From: Pseudomonas typographi
GTDB taxonomy: Bacteria > Pseudomonadota > Gammaproteobacteria > Pseudomonadales > Pseudomonadaceae
Direction of reading: 5' to 3'
Length of the DNA: 64,000 bases
NCBI RefSeq assembly: GCF_014694385.1
Contig: NZ_JAAOCA010000018.1
Span: 58,553-122,552 of the forward strand
Made by a program: the position numbers and the translations under genes. Under the pieces are notes generated by a model. It was not told the DNA's origin. It was given only the letters and a program-made list of their open reading frames with translations, and searched no databases. Positions 47,131-55,971 of the stretch are shown here, piece by piece; the first letter of the stretch is position 1; each line of letters starts with the position of its first letter.

Positions 47131-47871
47131 TCAGAGCTGTGCCCAGAGCGCCGGCCCGCCGGCGGCCTTGGCGATCACTTCGAGGCGCGCGGCGTGCTCG
47201 GCCAGTTCCGCTTCGCTGGCCATGATGACCCGGGAAGGCTGGCGGCTGGGTGGCAGGCGGCGGATGGTACTGACCTGGTTGCCGGCCCCGTCGTTGTCGC
47301 CACCACTGCCGGCCAGCGACAAGCTGGTTTGCCCGCCGGTTATGGCCAGGTACACATCTGCCAGCAGCTCGGAGTCGAGCAAGGCGCCGTGCAAGGTACG
47401 CTCCGAGAGGTCGATACCATAACGCTTACACAGCGCATCGAGGCTGTTGCGCTGGCCGGGGTGGCGGGCGCGGGCCACCGCCAACGAATCGATGATGGTG
47501 CAGTACTGGCTGATGTCGGCGCGGTCGTGCTGGCCAAGCAAGGCGAATTCGTTGTTCAAAAAGCCAATGTCGAACGTCGCGTTGTGGATGATCAGCGTGG
47601 CGCCGTGAATGTACGCGTAGAACTCATCAGCGATGTCGGCAAAGCGCGGCTTGTCGCGCAAAAACTCGCTGGTGATACCGTGCACGCCGATGGCGCCGTC
47701 GTCGCTTTCACGGTCTGCCTGCAGGTACACATGGAAATTGTGGCGGGTCAGGCGGCGGCGCACCACTTCGACGCAGCCGATTTCCAACACGCGGTGGCCA
47801 TCGGTCACCGGCATGCCGGTGGTTTCGGTATCGAGGACTACCCAGCGTTCGCCCGGGGTGTTCACTGCCAT
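47131..47871 (-). CDS. dnaQ: DNA polymerase III epsilon subunit (proofreading exonuclease)
   Basis: The 246-residue cytoplasmic 3'-5' exonuclease proofreads replication as part of the polymerase III core. Exonuclease motifs are VVLDTETTGMPVTDGHRVLE (ExoI), LIIHNATFDIGFLNNEF (ExoII) and HGALLDSELLADVYL (ExoIII). Start ATG 47871 has AAGAGAG ahead. In many Pseudomonas rnhA lies directly upstream of dnaQ; here the next gene upstream is a receiver protein after only 124 bases, so the usual neighbour is missing. Confidence 0.93.
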   Translation of the reverse strand: MAVNTPGERWVVLDTETTGMPVTDGHRVLEIGCVEVVRRRLTRHNFHVYLQADRESDDGAIGVHGITSEFLRDKPRFADIADEFYAYIHGATLIIHNATFDIGFLNNEFALLGQHDRADISQYCTIIDSLAVARARHPGQRNSLDALCKRYGIDLSERTLHGALLDSELLADVYLAITGGQTSLSLAGSGGDNDGAGNQVSTIRRLPPSRQPSRVIMASEAELAEHAARLEVIAKAAGGPALWAQL

Positions 47872-47995
47872 GCTGCTCTCTTCTCAAACCAGCGCAATAC
47901 AACGTTAGCGGCGCGACCACACGGCCGCCGCCGTTCATCGCCGGCGAGAATAACATAGAGGTCGCGCAAAAGGCCTACAGCGAGCCAGGGGCGTA

Positions 47996-48385
47996 TCAAC
48001 GCACCCTCATCATGTTCCGCCAGAAACGGCCTTTTTCCATGATGACCGCAGCGGTTTGCATCAACTGCTCGATGTCGAATGGTTTTTGCAGCAACGGGCC
48101 GATGGCCTGTTGAGCTTTTTCCTTTAGCGTATAGCCCGTCATGGTCAACACCGCGACGTCTGGATGGCGCTCAGCAACCACGTGGCCCAATTGCAAGCCA
48201 TCCATCGAACCTGGCATTTGCACATCCGTCACAACCAAATGGATGGAGTGCGAGCGGCTCGCCAACACCATGAGGGCATCATCGGCGTTTTCGGCCGAAT
48301 AAGCCTCGTAACCCTCCTCCTTGAATGCCTCGCACATCATTACCCGGATGAGCGAATCATCGTCCACAACCAACACACCTTTCAT
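47996..48385 (-). CDS. Stand-alone receiver-domain protein
   Basis: A 129-residue CheY-like protein. It has the acidic pair in VLVVDDDS, phospho-acceptor Asp54 in VVTDVQMPG and the Lys in LLQKPFDIEQ. There is no output domain, so it acts as a relay or by protein contacts. The M at position 1 is preceded by a normal start. No kinase is adjacent; the partner is unknown. It lies between dnaQ and the intergenic region before the FGE gene, on the minus strand. Confidence 0.85.
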   Translation of the reverse strand: MKGVLVVDDDSLIRVMMCEAFKEEGYEAYSAENADDALMVLASRSHSIHLVVTDVQMPGSMDGLQLGHVVAERHPDVAVLTMTGYTLKEKAQQAIGPLLQKPFDIEQLMQTAAVIMEKGRFWRNMMRVR

Positions 48386-48824
48386 CTATGCTCCGCTTGC
48401 TACGCTTTCACCGCAATTATTTAGCCTACTAACGCTTGTGCTCAATTGCACTGCGTTTTAGACACGCGGCTGTGTACCACCGACCGTGGGCCGATGCCTA
48501 CCGGGTATTTTTGGCGTGGCGCATTTTCCATGCGCAACCTTCTGCCGGCGTGGCCGGTAGCGCGTACCGCGCCATCACACCGGCGCCACGAACATGCGCG
48601 CCCGGCGCCGACCCCGTTCTGCCCTGGGGCAATAATCGGCGCAGCCGCTACCATTGCGCTGGCATAACCTATTGCGCAAACCAAGCCTCAAGGTGAGTGC
48701 ACCGCCGGCCCGGTTGCCAGCGGCGATGGTCGGGCTTAAATGCTTCGCATCGCTAACTTGATGTACGAACACTGGCCCGCGGCCCGTGGCAGCGCCGAAC
48801 TGCCACCGGATAACGGCGCGCCGG
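48386..48824. other. 439-bp region with no supported gene
   Basis: This region separates the receiver gene promoter from the 3' end of the formylglycine-enzyme gene. Short open frames occur on both strands, but none has a ribosome-binding site or recognisable motif. I see no clear promoter, RNA gene or hairpin. Confidence 0.45.
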
Positions 48825-49757
48825 CTACATCACACAACGAAACCCCATGTGGCCAGTGCTGCTGTCGGGCGTATTGTGGCTGCGGGCCGAAAGGCGGTAT
48901 CGGTTGCAGTACGACGCATGGCACAAGTATGAGCCACCCCGGATCACCCGCGAGGTGCCCTGTGCCGGGCCGCCAGGGTTATGCCGGTGTTGTGGCGATG
49001 CGTTCGAATGTGCGTGATGGCTCCAGTAGTCTGCACACCATTCCCAGACATTACCGAGCATGTTGTACAGACCATAACCGTTGGGTTCGAAACTATTGGC
49101 CGGTGCTGTGCCGACGAAGCCATCTTCGCCGCTGTCATGGTCCGGAAAACGACCTTGCCACACATTGCAGCGATGAACGCCGCCTTGCACCAGTTCATCG
49201 CCCCACGGAAACAGCCCCCCCACGCGGCCGCCCCGGGCCGCCGCCTCCCACTCGGCTTCGGTTGGCAAACGCTTACCGCACCACTGCGCATAGGCGCTGG
49301 CATCGCGCCAGGACACATGCACCACCGGGTGTTGGGCGCGCCTAGCCACTGTCGAGCCCGGCCCCTCCGGGGCTCGCCAATAAGCACCCGGTACTCGCTT
49401 CCACCAAGGCGCCTGCGCCACCGAGGGTGCTTGCGTGTCCCCCAACAAACCCGCAAAAACGAACGACTCACCAAAACGCTCAGCGTCCGTACGAAACCCC
49501 GTGGCCGTGACGAAAAGGGCAAACTGCGCGTTGGTCACCGCGGTAACGTCCATCAGAAAGCCATCGACCCAAACGTCCCGTACCGGGCCTTCACCGTCGC
49601 CCGCATTGCACTGCGGCCCTTCGCCCCCCAGCCAGTAGCTCCCGGCAGGTATCGCCAGCATCTGCCCGTCACTGCCCGCCCCGGTCATCAGCACCTTCGC
49701 TTCGGCTAAGGGGGCTTCGTTTCTTTCTCGTGAAGGTGTGCAGCAACTGCGCGTCAT
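48825..49757 (-). CDS. Formylglycine-generating enzyme (SUMF1-type)
   Basis: This 310-residue enzyme oxidises the active-site cysteine of sulfatases to formylglycine. Its core starts MLAIPAGSYWLGGEG, followed by DGFLMDVTAVTNAQFA and RLPTEAEWEAAARGG. The active-site pair is Cys279 and Cys284 in LCHASYCNRYR, then NTPDSSTGHMGFRC, matching the canonical enzyme. The start overlaps the sulfatase stop by four bases (ATGA), indicating coupling. Its first ten residues read MTRSCCTPSR, which contains the sulfatase recognition motif CTPSR. ATG at residue 24 with AAGG upstream is an alternative start that would omit this motif. Confidence 0.9.
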   Translation of the reverse strand: MTRSCCTPSRERNEAPLAEAKVLMTGAGSDGQMLAIPAGSYWLGGEGPQCNAGDGEGPVRDVWVDGFLMDVTAVTNAQFALFVTATGFRTDAERFGESFVFAGLLGDTQAPSVAQAPWWKRVPGAYWRAPEGPGSTVARRAQHPVVHVSWRDASAYAQWCGKRLPTEAEWEAAARGGRVGGLFPWGDELVQGGVHRCNVWQGRFPDHDSGEDGFVGTAPANSFEPNGYGLYNMLGNVWEWCADYWSHHAHSNASPQHRHNPGGPAQGTSRVIRGGSYLCHASYCNRYRLSARSHNTPDSSTGHMGFRCVM

Positions 49758-51157
49758 GGGTACTCCACCGACGAGGTGCGGGCGGTCGACAAATACTGTT
49801 CCAGCTCAGTGATGACCTGTGGGTGCAGGCTCGCGATGTTGTGGGTTTCCGAGGGGTCTTGTTTCAGGTCGTACAATTCCAGCGGGGCCCCGGCACTTAG
49901 GCGGATCGCCTTCCAGTTATCGCGCCGGACCGCCTGGCGAAATTCCGGCTCATAGGTTTCCCAGTAGAAATACCTAGGCTTTAAACGGGCGCCGTCATTA
50001 CTGAGCAATGGGCTGAAATCCACCCCATCGGTGGTACTTGCGGTGCCACCCGCCAAGGCTAGCGCCGTGGGCAAGAAGTCCGGGAAGTACACCGGCTCGT
50101 CACTGGTGCTGGCGGCCTTGATGGTGCCGGGCCAGCGCACGATGAACGGTTCGTGGATACCGCCCTCATAAAGGTCTCGCTTATAGCCTCGATAGCGCCC
50201 GCTGGATGCGAAAAACTCAACGACGGCTGTTTGCTCGGGCGTCGCTTCGGAACGTGCGCCGTTGTCGGATGCAAAGAACACCACGGTGTCTTGATCCACG
50301 CCCTGCTCTTTGAGGGTCCGCAGCACGCTGCCGATACCCTGGTCCATCAGCTCGATCATCGCCGCATAGGATTTCTGGTCCTGCGTCCAGGGTTCACCGG
50401 CAAAGGATCCGTAACTGGGCGAAATATACGGGCTATGCGGCGCGGAATAACCAAGGAACAAGAAGAACGGTGCCGTTTGGGCGGCGTTTCTACGAATGAA
50501 ATCGCAGGCATCATCCGTGCACAGGTCCGTCTCGTAATGGGCGGCGGTCTGCCCCAGCGCCTGCGGGATATCGACCAATTCGCGCTGGTGGTAGCGCTGG
50601 GTGGGAAAATACCCCTGGGTCGATGGCGCCTGAATGAGCCAGCCGCGAAACTCGTCAAAGCCATGGTCCAGGGGCGTCGCCCCGGGGTCATAGCCGTCCA
50701 AGTGCCATTTGCCCATCAACCCCGTGTGGTAGCCCAGAGCCCGCAACTGCTGGGCAACGGTGATGTCTTGTGGCTGCAAATTGGTGCGCCGTACACGCTC
50801 GCTGCCCTTGCTGCCGACAATCCCGCCGGCCAACGCAAAATTACCGCGTATCCGGCTGTGGCCGGTGTTCAAACCGGTCATCAGCGTGCAACGAGAGGGC
50901 GAACAAATCGGCGCCCCGGCGTAGGCCTGGGTGAATAGCTTGCCCTCCTGCGCCAAGCGGTCGATGTTCGGGGTGCGCAGCCGCGTCTGGCCATAGCAGC
51001 CAACGTCGCCGATGCCAAGGTCATCGGCCAGAATGAAAATGATATTGGGTGCTTTGCGGCGTTCGCTGGCAAGGGCCGGGAGTGTGGCCAGCGCCAGGGC
51101 GGTGCCGGTAAGCTGCAAAAAGCGGCGGCGATCGAGGTCGTACATTGAATCACTCAT
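49754..51157 (-). CDS. Cysteine-type sulfatase, Tat-exported
   Basis: A 467-residue periplasmic sulfatase. A twin-arginine signal DRRRFLQLTGTALALA starts the protein, and ADDLGIGDVGC provides metal-binding aspartates. The formylglycine site is Cys85 in ICSPSRCTLMTG, so it needs an FGE, and the partner gene follows. Further metal ligands lie in FFASDNGARSE; MGKWHLDGYD holds a conserved Lys/His. ATG at 51157 has AGGAAC upstream; a longer frame to 51280 is rejected as it overlaps the receptor gene. The substrate is a sulfate ester; the receptor upstream may import it. Tat export suits folding after cytoplasmic modification. Confidence 0.92.
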   Translation of the reverse strand: MSDSMYDLDRRRFLQLTGTALALATLPALASERRKAPNIIFILADDLGIGDVGCYGQTRLRTPNIDRLAQEGKLFTQAYAGAPICSPSRCTLMTGLNTGHSRIRGNFALAGGIVGSKGSERVRRTNLQPQDITVAQQLRALGYHTGLMGKWHLDGYDPGATPLDHGFDEFRGWLIQAPSTQGYFPTQRYHQRELVDIPQALGQTAAHYETDLCTDDACDFIRRNAAQTAPFFLFLGYSAPHSPYISPSYGSFAGEPWTQDQKSYAAMIELMDQGIGSVLRTLKEQGVDQDTVVFFASDNGARSEATPEQTAVVEFFASSGRYRGYKRDLYEGGIHEPFIVRWPGTIKAASTSDEPVYFPDFLPTALALAGGTASTTDGVDFSPLLSNDGARLKPRYFYWETYEPEFRQAVRRDNWKAIRLSAGAPLELYDLKQDPSETHNIASLHPQVITELEQYLSTARTSSVEYP

Positions 51158-51173
51158 GCGGTAGGTTCCTGGC

Positions 51174-53765
51174 TCAGAAGTCGTAACGGGCAGTGACACC
51201 GAGCGTGCGCGGGTCGCCCACGAACGAGACGAAACCGCCGTTGTTCTTGTTTGAAAGCCCCGTGTAGTAGCGGCGGTCAAATACGTTTTTGGCCCACAGC
51301 GACACGTCCCACTGGCCTTTTGGCAGGGTGCCGCGCAGGCCCGTGCTCAGGTTGACCAGCTCATAGGCCGGTAACTGCGCATAACTGGAATCGTCCAGTG
51401 TTCCTGGTGCCTTGCCGCGATACGAGTAACTGCCAGTCACGTAGGGCACTAGCCCGCCTTCGAGATTCCAGTGGTACTCGGCATTGATGTTGCCGATCCA
51501 CTTCGGCGCGTTGGCCACGGTGTGGCCGGTGAGGTCACAGGTCTTCGGCGCATTGGGCTGGAAGCTGACTTCCGTTGGGCAGGGGGCGTCTTTGTAATCC
51601 AGGTAAGTGACGTCGTTGTAGGAACCATTCAGGTTGAGGGTGAGGTTGCGCAACGGCAGTACCGAGGCATCGAACTCGATACCACGTGAGCGCACACTGC
51701 CGGCGTTGGTCAAGTAAAACGAGGTGCTGGCGACATCATAGGCATTGGTTTGGTACCCATCGACCTGGGTCCAGAACACATCGGCATTGAAGATGAAGCG
51801 GTTGTTCCAGCCACTGGTCTTGATGCCCAATTCGGCGTCATTGGCGCGTTCGCTGCCCACCAGAAGGCTGTTGGCCCCGGCCGTGGGGGCGCTGGCGACC
51901 GTGAGGTTGATACCGCCAGATTTTTCGCCATGGGCCAACGAGGCATACCCCATCACCTGGTCGGTAAAGTGATAATTCAGGCTCAGCAGCCCGGACGGGC
52001 TGAACGCGTGCAAGCCGATGCCGCCTGAATCGTAAGCGCCGACCTGCGCGCGCCGCGCAGAGGCTGCCGCCCCACTCACCGCCGCGCCGCCGACAGGCGC
52101 ATCGCGGTCGACCCAGCCGCTTTTCTCTTCGTAAGTACCGCGAATCCCTGCGGTGAAATCCAGCTTGTCGGTCAAGTGCCAGGTGCCCTGTGCGAACAAC
52201 GCGAAGCTGTCCACATCGATATGGCCATGGCCATAGGACGAGACATTATTGAGCGCACCGTCCGCGGTACCGGTCCAAATGTCGGCTTTCGGCCCATAGT
52301 CGGTGAACGATCGGTTCTTCAGGCTTTGGCCAAAGTAGTAGGCACCTACCACGTAATCGAACCTATCGCCTTTGGGCGAGGCCAGCCGTAGCTCCTGGGA
52401 CCATTCGCGGTCACGCACATCGACACCTGTGCCGTAATAAGCGGCCACATCCAGCCCATCATCGTTACTCGGTTTGAAGTTCCAGGTGCGATAAGAACTG
52501 ATGCTGGTCAGTGTGAAATCGTTATCCAGTTTCCAGTTGGCCTCGGCAGAGAGCCCGCTTTGATGCACGCTGATGCTCTGCCCCGAATCGATGTTGACCT
52601 TGCGCCCATATACCAGATGCGCGCCGGCGGCGGCGGCCCGTTGCTCATAACGGTTAACCCCGTTGATAGTCGGGCCGGTGCTGTAGAGCGGGAAGGTACC
52701 GCTGCTGGAGTCTTCGTCGTTATAGCTGGCGATCAAGCGCAGGCTGAATGCATCACTGGGTTTGTACAGCAATTGCCCACGCACACCGTTTCGCTCGCCG
52801 CCGTTGAGTTCGTGGCCGTCATATTCGTTCTTGATGTAACCATCGTCACGGGTACGGGTGGCGGAAAGCCTACCCGCCAAGGTGTCGCTCAAGGGCCCGG
52901 AAATCGTAGCGCGCGTTTGAAAATAACCGCGTTGCCCGGCGGACACTTCAACGGTGCGTTCCGGGGTAAAGGTCGGCGCCCGGGTGCTAACGTTGAGCAC
53001 GCCCGCGGTGGTGTTTTTGCCGAACAACGTGCCCTGCGGCCCGCGCAGCACATCGATCTGCTCGATGTCCAACAGGTCGAAAGCTGCCATGCCGGGCCGG
53101 CTCAGGTAAACGTTATCCAGGTAAACGCCGACACTCCCCTCCAAGCCATCGCTCGCGGCATTGTTGCCGAGGCCGCGGATCGCCACGCTGGACTGCCGCG
53201 GATGAACATAGGCAACGGTGGTGCTCGGCACCAGTTGCTGGATGTCTTGGATGCGATAGTTGCGTTGGGTTTCCAGGGTATCGCCGCCAAGCACACTCAT
53301 GGCGGTGGGCACGTCCTGAGAACGTTCTTCGCGGCGGCGCGCCGTTACCGTCACGGTTTTCAGTGCTTGCGCCGGGGCGGCCACCGGTGCCGAGGCGGCA
53401 CCGGCCGGGCCTTGGCGGATGCTCACCGCGCCACTATCGTCCTGGCTGTAGTGCAAAGGCGTACTGTGCAGGGCGATGCCCAACGCTTCATCGAAGCTCA
53501 GGTTGCCAGTGATCGCCGGTGCCGACAGGTTATCCACGTCACGTGGGTCGAATGCGATCAGCCGACCGCTTTGCTGGGAGATAGCCAGCAAAATCGAGCC
53601 GAGCGAACCCGCGGCAATCGCAAAATGTTGGCGCTGCTCAGCGGCGTGAACCGCATTGGCCAAGCCCGCAAGCACGCTGCCGCACGCCAGGGCCATGGAC
53701 AGCACCAAGCCATTGAGCGGCATGCGCGCCGGGTTACAAACGAAGGGTGTACGAAGGTGACTCAT
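51174..53765 (-). CDS. TonB-dependent receptor with signalling (STN) domain
   Basis: An 863-residue outer-membrane transducer. A signal peptide of about 42 residues is followed by an STN signalling domain (about 45-118), LAISQQSGRLIAFDPRDV, that contacts the FecR protein. A TonB-box-like TVTVTARR lies near 137, then the plug domain (IDVLRGPQGTLFGKNTTAG) and the 22-strand barrel ending in Phe. It should import a ligand and report its presence. It lies 16 bases upstream of the sulfatase and 86 bases downstream of the FecR gene. AGGACC precedes the start. The ligand is unknown; a sulfated compound is inferred from the neighbours. Confidence 0.92.
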   Translation of the reverse strand: MSHLRTPFVCNPARMPLNGLVLSMALACGSVLAGLANAVHAAEQRQHFAIAAGSLGSILLAISQQSGRLIAFDPRDVDNLSAPAITGNLSFDEALGIALHSTPLHYSQDDSGAVSIRQGPAGAASAPVAAPAQALKTVTVTARRREERSQDVPTAMSVLGGDTLETQRNYRIQDIQQLVPSTTVAYVHPRQSSVAIRGLGNNAASDGLEGSVGVYLDNVYLSRPGMAAFDLLDIEQIDVLRGPQGTLFGKNTTAGVLNVSTRAPTFTPERTVEVSAGQRGYFQTRATISGPLSDTLAGRLSATRTRDDGYIKNEYDGHELNGGERNGVRGQLLYKPSDAFSLRLIASYNDEDSSSGTFPLYSTGPTINGVNRYEQRAAAAGAHLVYGRKVNIDSGQSISVHQSGLSAEANWKLDNDFTLTSISSYRTWNFKPSNDDGLDVAAYYGTGVDVRDREWSQELRLASPKGDRFDYVVGAYYFGQSLKNRSFTDYGPKADIWTGTADGALNNVSSYGHGHIDVDSFALFAQGTWHLTDKLDFTAGIRGTYEEKSGWVDRDAPVGGAAVSGAAASARRAQVGAYDSGGIGLHAFSPSGLLSLNYHFTDQVMGYASLAHGEKSGGINLTVASAPTAGANSLLVGSERANDAELGIKTSGWNNRFIFNADVFWTQVDGYQTNAYDVASTSFYLTNAGSVRSRGIEFDASVLPLRNLTLNLNGSYNDVTYLDYKDAPCPTEVSFQPNAPKTCDLTGHTVANAPKWIGNINAEYHWNLEGGLVPYVTGSYSYRGKAPGTLDDSSYAQLPAYELVNLSTGLRGTLPKGQWDVSLWAKNVFDRRYYTGLSNKNNGGFVSFVGDPRTLGVTARYDF

Positions 53766-53797
53766 CGCGTGGTCCTGGTGGGTGAACTCGCGCTGTT

Positions 53798-53821
53798 GAC
53801 GAAATCACCACGCGGTTTTCC
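53798..53821 (-). promoter_or_regulatory. Possible ECF-sigma-factor promoter of the receptor operon
   Basis: On the minus strand GGAAAA (53816-53821) and CGTC (53798-53801) are separated by 14 bases. This resembles the GGAAA / CGTC pattern of iron-responsive ECF sigma promoters. The receptor start is about 33 bases downstream of the -10, so a short leader results. It would be the target of the adjacent FecI-like sigma factor. Confidence 0.42.
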
Positions 53822-53851
53822 AGCGCGGGCCCAGACTCTTTTCATCTAACC

Positions 53852-54802
53852 TTATGCCGGCTCGAGGGTGATCCAGAAGTCGGTGATGCGGCTCAAGCGC
53901 ACCGGCAAAATACCGGTGAGCATTCGCAATGCATGCTGGCTGTCGTCCAGCGGAAAAATACCGCTGACCCGCAAGTGCTCCACCGGCGGTGCCACCCGCA
54001 ATACGCCACGGTGGTACGGCCTGAGCGCTTCGACGACCTGTGCAAGCGTAAGGTCGTTGGCATTGAGCAGGCCCCGCACCCAGTCGCCCTCCCCACCCCC
54101 GGCTTGGCCACTGTCGTATAGGCCCTGTGCATTGAAGCGCGCCCAATGCCCGGCCTTCAGTGGCTGGGCCAGGCCCTTGGCGTCGATGAGCTGCACCGGC
54201 GATTGTTGCGCCAGCACCCACCACCCGGCAAGTTCTTGGCGCACCAGCACACGCTGCTGGCGCGCGACAATTGTGCCTGCCCCCGTAAGCACCTCGAACG
54301 CACGCGGCTGTGGGTGTATATCCAATAGCAACTCGCCCCGTTGCAACACCACGCCTCGCTGCCCCCGACCGAACTGGGGTGTGATCCGGCTGGAAGCGTT
54401 GAGCAGCGCCGTACTGCCGTCTGGCAAAGCAAAACTGCGCCGCTCAGCGATACCGGTGTAAAGGTCGCCTGGCCAGGCCCAACCGCTAGTGGCCAGGCGT
54501 GACGCCACCCCGGCGCCCAGCGCCAGCCCGGCCACGGCCAAGCTGCCGTGGAGGAAGCGGCGGCGGCTGGACGGCGCGTTAAGGGTTTTGAGTAATTGAT
54601 CCTGCGGCACATCCTTCAGTGGCGATTGGCGCAGCGCCAGCACGTGCTGCTGGAATTCGGCGATAACCTGGGCGTGGCGCGGGTCTTGAGCCTGCCAGGC
54701 CAGAAACGCCTGTTCGCGGGCGGGGTCCGGCTCACCTGATTGAAGGAACGCCAGCCAGTGCGCGGCCTCGCGAATCAGCGCTTGGTCGGGGTTCGCACTC
54801 AT
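53852..54802 (-). CDS. FecR-family anti-sigma regulator
   Basis: A 316-residue inner-membrane sensor. The N-terminal cytoplasmic part reads REAAHWLAFLQSGEPDP and binds the sigma factor. Arginines SSRRRFLHGSLAVAGLA lead a membrane helix near residue 75 (a Tat-like signal is usual for this family). The periplasmic FecR domain follows (LPDGSTALLNASSRI and RGQRGVVLQRGELLLDI). It passes the signal from the STN domain of the receptor to the sigma factor. Its start overlaps the FecI stop by four bases. Confidence 0.9.
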   Translation of the reverse strand: MSANPDQALIREAAHWLAFLQSGEPDPAREQAFLAWQAQDPRHAQVIAEFQQHVLALRQSPLKDVPQDQLLKTLNAPSSRRRFLHGSLAVAGLALGAGVASRLATSGWAWPGDLYTGIAERRSFALPDGSTALLNASSRITPQFGRGQRGVVLQRGELLLDIHPQPRAFEVLTGAGTIVARQQRVLVRQELAGWWVLAQQSPVQLIDAKGLAQPLKAGHWARFNAQGLYDSGQAGGGEGDWVRGLLNANDLTLAQVVEALRPYHRGVLRVAPPVEHLRVSGIFPLDDSQHALRMLTGILPVRLSRITDFWITLEPA

Positions 54803-55302
54803 GGCGCCATCACCGTCATGCAGCGGGCAATAGCCTGCTCCATATGTTGCTGCACGCGGCTTTTGGAAATGCCCAGCTCACGGCCGATTTGCTCATAGGT
54901 CAGGCCGCCGAGGCAGCTCTGTACAAACACCGCTTTGCCTACCCCCGGCAAGCCGTCCAGCAGGCGGTCGAGGGCCAGCAGCGCCTCTGTCAACACGGCT
55001 TGCTCTTCGGGCGATGGCCAGGTGTTCTCGGGCGTTGCCTTGAGTGTTTCCAGGTAGGCTTTTTCCAGATCGCCACGCCGCCAGTTATCGAGCATCAGGC
55101 GCTTTGCGATAGTGGTCAGCAACGCCCGGGGCTCACGGATAGCCTGCGGGTCGCGCAGCCCCAATACCCGGACGAAGGTTTCGGCGGCAATGTCCTCGCC
55201 GCTGAACGAACAACCCATCACCCGTGTCACCCGTGCACGTAACCAGGGGTAGTGCTGGGCGAACAATGCCGCCATAAAGGAATAATGCGGATGCCTGGAC
55301 AT
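54799..55302 (-). CDS. ECF sigma factor, FecI type
   Basis: A 167-residue cytoplasmic sigma factor. Region 2 reads SFSGEDIAAETFVRVLGL and LLTTIAKRLMLDNWRRGDLE; region 4 is YEQIGRELGISKSRVQQHM. It should direct transcription of the downstream receptor operon, activated by ligand-bound receptor through FecR. ATG at 55302 (MSRHPHYSFMAAL) is chosen from homology over a longer frame to 55335. It is the first gene of the operon and is divergent from the GlcG-like gene, with 224 bases between. Confidence 0.9.
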   Translation of the reverse strand: MSRHPHYSFMAALFAQHYPWLRARVTRVMGCSFSGEDIAAETFVRVLGLRDPQAIREPRALLTTIAKRLMLDNWRRGDLEKAYLETLKATPENTWPSPEEQAVLTEALLALDRLLDGLPGVGKAVFVQSCLGGLTYEQIGRELGISKSRVQQHMEQAIARCMTVMAP

Positions 55303-55526
55303 CGATGACGGCCCGAACGCGACGATAAACCGCAAATATGGCAGGGCCCCGCATGTACCTGGAAAGAATAAAAAATCATCTCGGGCGGTCGCTATGGAAT
55401 AAAAACCAGGGCGCGCTTGGCAGTCGAACCACCGGCCCTTTAAGGCGGGATGAATTTAACCCGCACCGCCCCTGTCAACTAAAGGGTACCTACCAGGCGC
55501 AGGCGCCCTTTTCACAGGAGACCGAG

Positions 55527-55937
55527 ATGCTTCAACTCACCACTGTTTCCCTCGACGACGCCCAACGGCTCATCCGCTTGGGCATTGCCAAGGCTGAGGA
55601 GATCGGCTCGCCCAGCAATATCGCCGTGGTCGATGCCGGCGGTAACCTCGTTGCGCACGTGCGCATGGACGGCGCCCAGATTGGCAGCATCGATCATTCC
55701 ATCAACAAGGCGTTCACCAGCGTGGCCTGCCAAAGTTCGACCCAGGCATTGGGCGACGATGCCCAGCCCGGCGGGCAATTCTACGGGATTGCAAATTCGA
55801 TCAACGGCCGCGCCATCATTTTTGCCGGCGGCGTACCCCTCTATCACGGCGAGCATATCGTCGGCGGCGTTGGCGTCAGCGGCGGCAGCGGCGAGCAGGA
55901 CCAAACAGTTGCCGAGGCAGCCGCCGCGGCACTTTGA
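55527..55937 (+). CDS. HbpS/GlcG-like haem-binding family protein
   Basis: A 136-residue protein with no obvious signal peptide, starting MLQLTTVSLDDAQRLIRLG, with NIAVVDAGGNLVAHVRMDGA and GGVPLYHGEHIVGGVGVSGG. This is the GlcG/HbpS fold, seen in small proteins near catabolic oxidase, glycolate and propanediol genes. Its role is not settled: haem binding or enzyme accessory are both proposed. CAGGAGACC precedes the ATG. It is upstream of an SDR gene with a 34-base gap. Confidence 0.85.
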   Translation: MLQLTTVSLDDAQRLIRLGIAKAEEIGSPSNIAVVDAGGNLVAHVRMDGAQIGSIDHSINKAFTSVACQSSTQALGDDAQPGGQFYGIANSINGRAIIFAGGVPLYHGEHIVGGVGVSGGSGEQDQTVAEAAAAAL

Positions 55938-55971
55938 TTTTTTACCCGTTAACCCTGTGGAGACACTCAAA

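Noticed and set aside
48386..48824. Short open frames on both strands in the gap before the FGE gene
   Set aside because: No ribosome-binding site and no recognisable motif; composition is like out-of-frame sequence.
51158..51280. Longer N-terminus for the sulfatase
   Set aside because: It would overlap the receptor gene and place the twin-arginine signal internally; ATG 51157 with a good ribosome-binding site is better.
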